Assembly (NCBI GenBank): GCA_016859345.1
Contig: CM029121.1
Location: forward strand, 25,552,675-25,616,674
From: Istiophorus platypterus
Taxonomy: Eukaryota; Chordata; Actinopteri; Istiophoriformes; Istiophoridae
DNA length: 64,000 bases
Direction: 5' to 3'
Positions 58,983 to 64,000 of the stretch are shown piece after piece. Each line of letters starts with the position of its first letter. Positions within the stretch are counted from its first letter, which is position 1. Position numbers and translations under genes: made by a program. The notes under the pieces were generated by a model that was given only the letters and a program-made list of their open reading frames with translations, had not been told where the DNA came from and searched no databases.

Positions 58983-60474
58983 AAGGTTGCACAGACGAAT
59001 TGATGAACCTCCTGTGGGGGTTGGTTGCCACTGCCAGCGGAGTTTTGTTATCGAGCTTCAGCTCTCTGAGTGGGACGTATATTTAAGGGCCCAGTGGGTC
59101 CTCTCAACCGTCGAGGGTTGTAAAATCTGAAACCGCTGATGGTTCACAGCCCTGTTTTTGATGCCATTTCCACAAATATGTCCGGAAATAGTTTTTATCG
59201 TCATATATGGTCACAAAGGTCAAAGGTCATCCACAATCCGCAGCGAAATGCTCCACTCGATGATCCACTTCACTCCCATTTCACCGGCCCTGGGGCTGGC
59301 TCAGCGGCAGGACATCGCCCCGGGACTGACACAGATTAACATGAGAGCTGCTGTGGGCTTTGTCTGTTGGCGGTGGGTCGGGATATGTGTTGACTGCAGG
59401 GGCCACGTTCTTAAGGTCATGAACTCTTCCTGTGGCCGATCCTTTTAAATGCATAGGCTGCATCAGTTAACTCCAAACGCCTTCTTATAGGTTTCAGGCA
59501 TTTGCTGTCCGAGGCTGAGCCGAGCAACCGTGTTTGGTCCGGCTTGGATTACAGCATCCGCTCACAATGGCATTTGGCTTTGATTTATGGTTTCGGATCT
59601 TGGTCCCGCCAGTTTGAACACTTTCCCACATAAAACCAGTGTCGTTTCTGACTGATTGCATTTTTCAAAAAAGGAAAAAAAATTTTAAAAAATCCCAGTT
59701 TGATTTTCCTATTCAGAATTCCATGATAAAGGCACTGAACATTAGTTTTTCAGCTGTCGGCATCAAAGGCCCCCGGGCTGCACAAACCAACATCGGCCCC
59801 GAATGCTGCCGGGAACCGTGGAGATGATAATTTACCTGCTGTGTGTCGGGGAAAGGTCTGTTGCAGAGAGACTCGCTGGAAGGTGGTGTGCGATAAAACA
59901 AAACCAATGCTAAACGTACAGATTAAAAGCATGAAGCCACGCTCAGCGCTGAGCCTACGGCAAGTCATCGCTGTTTTTTTGCGGCTCTGGCATTTCTAGC
60001 ACCCCCCCCCTTCATTGTTTTGGTTTACGGCACATTTACAGTACAGCTTGGACTTGAGGCTTTTATCAACCTAAGCACTTGCAAACACTTCGCTATGATA
60101 ACAACTTCATGGAGTGATAGTATCTTCCAGCTTGAGTATCTGATACCCCCCCCCCGATTGAAACGATAAGCGGTGTTTTGTACTAATTGCTTGTGTGCTG
60201 CACCGTGCAGGCAGGGCTGCATTAAGGCCATAAGGAGCCGTTTCATCGTTTCACGTCGTCAAAAACATCAGCATCCTGTAGACCGTGAACCCTGTTGAAC
60301 ATTCAGAGGGGCACGAGAGTCTCTCCATTCATGTTTATGAAATATTTTTACTACAGAACATGTAGGTGCTCTACTACACGTCTGGCGAGTCCATCTTGCT
60401 GAGGCCTCATTATTCAAGGCATAGTGCTTCAAAAAGACGAATTTGTTCCAACATCGCCGGCAATGCTCAGCGAG

Positions 60475-60500
60475 GTGTGTGTGTGTGTGTGTGTGTGTGT
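60475..60500. repeat. (GT)n microsatellite
   Basis: About 13 GT units. Confidence 0.95.
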
Positions 60501-61548
60501 AGGTGTAGGCAAAGTGGATTATGCAAACCGTGACCTGTATGTCTGTGAGCTGGATAACAAAAAAAAAGAAAAAATAGTCACGGCATTAGGCCTGAACGCC
60601 ACGTAATGCGGCTCATGTGCAAAAAATGCTGGTAATCAGGGCCTCGCATATAGCGCCCGTAGACGCCACACAGCGGCTCAGGGTCAGCGATTGGCTAATG
60701 ATTAGCCCGCACAGCCAACAACGCGCTGCGTGTGAGTGTGTGTCTGTGTGCTTGTGATTGTTCTCTAACCAGGGAGCAGGTTAACCACAGAGTCTGTACT
60801 GGCTTAATTAAAAAAAAAAAAAAAAGATAATAAAAAATTCTCACTATTCCCACATGATCACAACAAGAAAAAAAAAAATTCCAGTTACTCAGGTTAAACA
60901 CATTTAACACACATTACTTCCTGGGCTGTGAGGAAACCGGCAGGCAACTTTATTATCTGCACTATCTTTATTGACTTACATTGTGAAGAAGACTAGGTCT
61001 CAGCCTTCTTTTTACCCCTTAACCCACACTTTTGACTTTTGACACAGCTCACGGTTGGTGTGCGATAATAACAGAGGATGTGAAGTTACCCCCCCCCCCC
61101 CCGAGGGCTTAATGGCCGCATGCTGTATGTCTAGCCTATGGCACGTTTCCCTCTAATCCGGGGGCAAACTGTGATGTATTTCTGCTTCAATTCCAACCAA
61201 ATGCATAACAGTAAACAGATGTGCTCCGAACATGAAGGATTCAACGGATCACTGTTAAAAAAACTAAGAAAAAAAAAAAAGAAACCCAAAATGCCCCCCC
61301 CCCCCAATCGTCCGGCACCGTCGAGCTGTTCGCTGTACATAAAACAGGCTACATCGTGTCACCGCCTGCCGCGACCCTGCCCCCCATGGACACGACCTTA
61401 TCGGCGCCTCGGGTCCAACCGCCGCTGTTTTCCCGACTTCTGTCTGTTTCCGTCGCACGCTTTCTGGCATGAGTGAAAAAAAAAAACAAAAAAAAACTGA
61501 GTGATGACTAACCGAACAAACAGCACGCAGCAGAGCAATAGAGTCTCT

Positions 61549-61585
61549 GTGTGTGTGCGTGTGTGTGTGTGCGTGTGTGTGTGTG

Positions 61586-61623
<38 letters not shown>

Positions 61624-61636
61624 AGTGTGTGTGCGT
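61549..61636. repeat. (GT)n microsatellite, interrupted
   Basis: About 88 bases of GT with GCGT and GAGC interruptions. Confidence 0.97.
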
Positions 61637-63172
61637 ATGGTTTGTTTGTTTTTTTTCCCCCTGATGATGTTGTCATGACTTGCAGAGACAGCACCATCAG
61701 GCGCAGGTCACACTTTATAATCAAACTTCCCATTTTGTGCTGGATAACTCATAAATCAGAGCTATGCTGAAATGACATGGCTTTTATGACGCTGTCGGTT
61801 TAATGATTAACCGGCGTTCGGGGGCCTGGGAAATCAAAACACTGGGTGAGAGATCGCACAGTGGCAGCTCAAGTTGTAGATCACAATCAAGAGTTCACCC
61901 TTCTCCGCACGGACGGCGTGTTGCCCTGTGCCGAGCAGAGCAGTCGGCTTTCGACGGGCGATGCTTCGGAGGGGGCACCGGATGCCCTTTGCAGTGGCGG
62001 TTGTCAGCTCTAAAAAGCCGACAACCCCCCCCCCCCCCCAAACAAAGCGTGGAGGCCGTTGCGCCCCCCCCCCCAGGTTTGCACCGACGTGGTGGCTTGA
62101 CGGTGGGCAGCGGGTTGCTCTGTCGAAACAACGCCCTGTTTTTTGCCACCCCCAGGAGAGTGAGTTGGGGCAATAATTGTCACTCTCAGTAAAAATAAAT
62201 AAATAAATAATTGTGAAGTGCATTTTGAAAAATGCCAAACTTGTTTCCGACTCTACAAACTCTAAATGTTTTCCACAGGTGCTGCTGTTAAGTCCAGCGT
62301 GTGTCTTGCTGCTTGTCTCATTGACCTTTTCAGATTGCGAACATCGGGCCACAAAAACGAACGGGTGAGGCCAGACATCATAAAGCCGTCAAGGGCTCAA
62401 ATGATCCGAAGCGTTTGACGCGCCCGTTCGTCGCGTTCGCCTGAGCAAGGCACTCGCGGGAGGCGGCTTCAGCGTCTGGAGACATTGTTTGCAGAGGCAT
62501 TGTATCCTACTGGAATTCCTTGTGTGTGTGTGTGAGTGTGTGTTTGTCTCTGTGCCTTTTTTTTTTTTTTTTTTCTGGCTGCTTGTTACCCATTACATGA
62601 CTGGGTCAACAATCTAGGATGCCGACGCCCCCGAGCCTGAAACCTGTTAATCAAGCGGCAGGGTCCACGCTGGGATTAGATCACTTTCTATTTTCTACAA
62701 GGAGCGAACTCGTTGCCCCTGGAGCTGGACGGCTTCCAGTGAGGGATCATCTGTTCCCAGCCGCCTTGTCCCAGGTGCCTGATCCCCGCGTCAGCGTTGC
62801 CTTCAGCCGGGTGGCCGAACCGCCTGCGGTCCTCGGAGAGGGGATTACGTGACGCCTGCCTTCCCTTGAAATATTCCACCTGAGAACCGGACTTGGCAAC
62901 GGGCGCCGTCGCACCACGGCCCCGTGAGATCTGGGCTGGAGCGGAGGCCGACCGCATACATGAAGAGCCATAAATCATGGGACTCGTCCGGTTTCATCCG
63001 ATCATATTCAACTTGTGTATAAGATAAATTTCAAATAAAGTACAAAGAAACGCAAAATTTTAAAAAAGAGCTTTCAGTTTTTCAGAATTTCATTATTGTA
63101 GAATTCTATAATTGACAGAAGTCTTGGGGTATATATTTCTGCCTCCCGATAGCATACTACCAATATTCATTT

Positions 63173-63298
63173 TGTTATTATGATTAAGGTTATCATTATT
63201 ATTATTATCATCGGTGCTGCTATTCTTGCTTCTGGTATTATTAATACCACTATCAAACCTATAAGTACCACTATTATTATTATTACACTGATAACAAT
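63173..63298. repeat. Degenerate (ATT)n/(ATC)n tract
   Basis: Runs of ATT, ATC and TAT triplets with many substitutions; the open frames on both strands here are simple-sequence artefacts. Confidence 0.85.
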
Positions 63299-63449
63299 CA
63301 CTCCTCTCTCCCTGATTCTCTCAACCGAGACAGTCGAGACAGACAGCCCCCCCCCATGGTGGGAACTATTAGGTTTCCACCCCATAATATTATAAGTTCC
63401 TGACCTAAATCTGTAAAACATCTCAAAGTTATGTATGTTATGATATACA

Positions 63450-63880
63450 GGCCTGCAGTGCTTTCATAAAGTATTAAGACCCCTCCACTTTCTTCACATT
63501 CTGCTGAATCGCAGCTTTATGCTAAAATCGGCGAAATTTAGCTCGAGTGCCTCCCGTTCCTCTGGATCATCTTTGAGATGTTTTCCGCACCTTGCCTTGA
63601 GTCCGGTGGTGGTATATTCAGTCGGTCGGGTCGGGACCGTGGAGGCAAAAAACACCTGTGTCCCCACAAGGTCCCACAGGTGATAATGCGTATCGGAGCT
63701 GAAACACAGCCGTGTCGAGGCGGCTTGGGTCTGGGGAGGGCTGCAAAAACATTTCCGCTGCGCCAAAGGCCCCCGAGTGGCCCCACATAAATCTTGAGCC
63801 GAGGAAGTTCAGAACCTCCGGGACTCTTCCTAGAGTCCCCCAGGCCAAACTGAGCAGGCTAAATATTTGCCGACGTCCCA
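63450..63880 (+). mobile_element. Tc1-like element, 5' half, degenerate
   Basis: It begins with the inverted-repeat-like CAGTGCTTTCATAAAGTATT, then AAGACCCCT. It follows, block by block, the 5' part of salmonid-type Tc1 elements as I remember it: CTCTGGATCATCTTTGAGAT, AAGGTCCCACAGGTGA, a TGTCGAGGC block, GGCTGCAAAAACATTTC and GACTCTTCCTAGAG, then CCAAACTGAGCA. The last parts encode the N-terminal DNA-binding domain in Tc1 transposases, but frameshifts break it here. Similarity stops near 63880, so the 3' half is missing. Confidence 0.85.
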
Positions 63881-64000
63881 CAATGTTAAGGAATGAAACG
63901 TACCTCCTGGATAGGCCCCTTGAACCACATTCGTACCAAAAGGTATTGGGTCCTCCCCTGCCCCACCCCCCACCCCCCCGCAACGTTCAGTACGAATCAG

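Larger units (their letters stand above)
59016..63170. other. Non-genic upstream flank
   Basis: No gene was recognised. It contains (GT)n arrays at 60475-60500 and 61549-61636, A runs near 60813 and 60868, C runs at 61090-61102, 61296-61306, 62026-62039 and 62066-62074, and a T run at 62558-62574. Confidence 0.5.

Noticed and set aside
61834..62352. 172-codon frame on the minus strand
   Set aside because: It runs through poly(C) tracts and has no domain; overlapping frames exist on the other strand.
1..64000. CRISPR arrays, operons, phage or defence-system genes
   Set aside because: The sequence is vertebrate nuclear DNA; the tandem repeats lack spacer structure and no prokaryote-like gene cluster is present.

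Overview
The window reads as teleost nuclear DNA, probably from a percomorph-type fish. The signs are intron-split coding sequence with GT/AG junctions, long (CA)n/(GT)n arrays, very many poly(G)/poly(C) tracts, and decayed fish-type LINE and Tc1-like copies. No bacterial, viral or organellar genes are visible. Nearly all open reading frames over 60 codons are chance frames or lie in repeats.

One protein-coding gene is well supported, on the minus strand: a teleost Kit ligand (stem cell factor), most likely kitlga. Its coding exons, in order of transcription, are 43258-43244, 28159-28049, 27482-27426, 27015-26863, 26759-26579, 25380-25327, 24525-24422 and 24152-24048 (TAA). They join without frame conflict into 259 codons: signal peptide, four-helix cytokine core, stalk, one transmembrane helix and a short cytoplasmic tail. 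The TAA overlaps a good splice donor, and a strong acceptor lies at 22837-22838, so a ninth exon (from 22836, TGA at 22802-22800) is likely. It would give a 270-residue form and a 3' UTR running to about 20.4 kb. A CpG-rich region with a TATA box at 43648-43641 marks the likely promoter. Intron 1 is about 15 kb and holds many simple repeats.

Layout: 1-20.4 kb is downstream flank without recognisable genes, containing fish interspersed-repeat fragments (2.06-2.34, 6.57-6.76, 7.99-8.15 and 8.52-9.30 kb), microsatellites and some perfect short hairpins. 20.4-43.6 kb is the kitlga transcription unit. 43.65-64 kb is upstream flank with a direct duplication (44.14/44.92 kb), a Tc1-like fragment and a LINE reverse-transcriptase fragment (49.9-50.8 kb), a large imperfect inverted repeat (58.5-59.0 kb) and the 5' half of a Tc1-like element at the right edge (63.45-63.88 kb). 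By vertebrate synteny from memory, KITLG usually sits in a gene-poor interval, so this flank may hold distal regulatory DNA, but sequence alone cannot show that.

The points most worth following are the lost cysteine pair in the Kit ligand core, the stop/donor overlap that allows two C-termini, the tRNA-like/SINE sequence and upstream ORFs in the presumed 5' UTR, the duplicated block in the presumed 3' UTR, and several perfect or large inverted repeats. No wholly new multi-gene system is evident.
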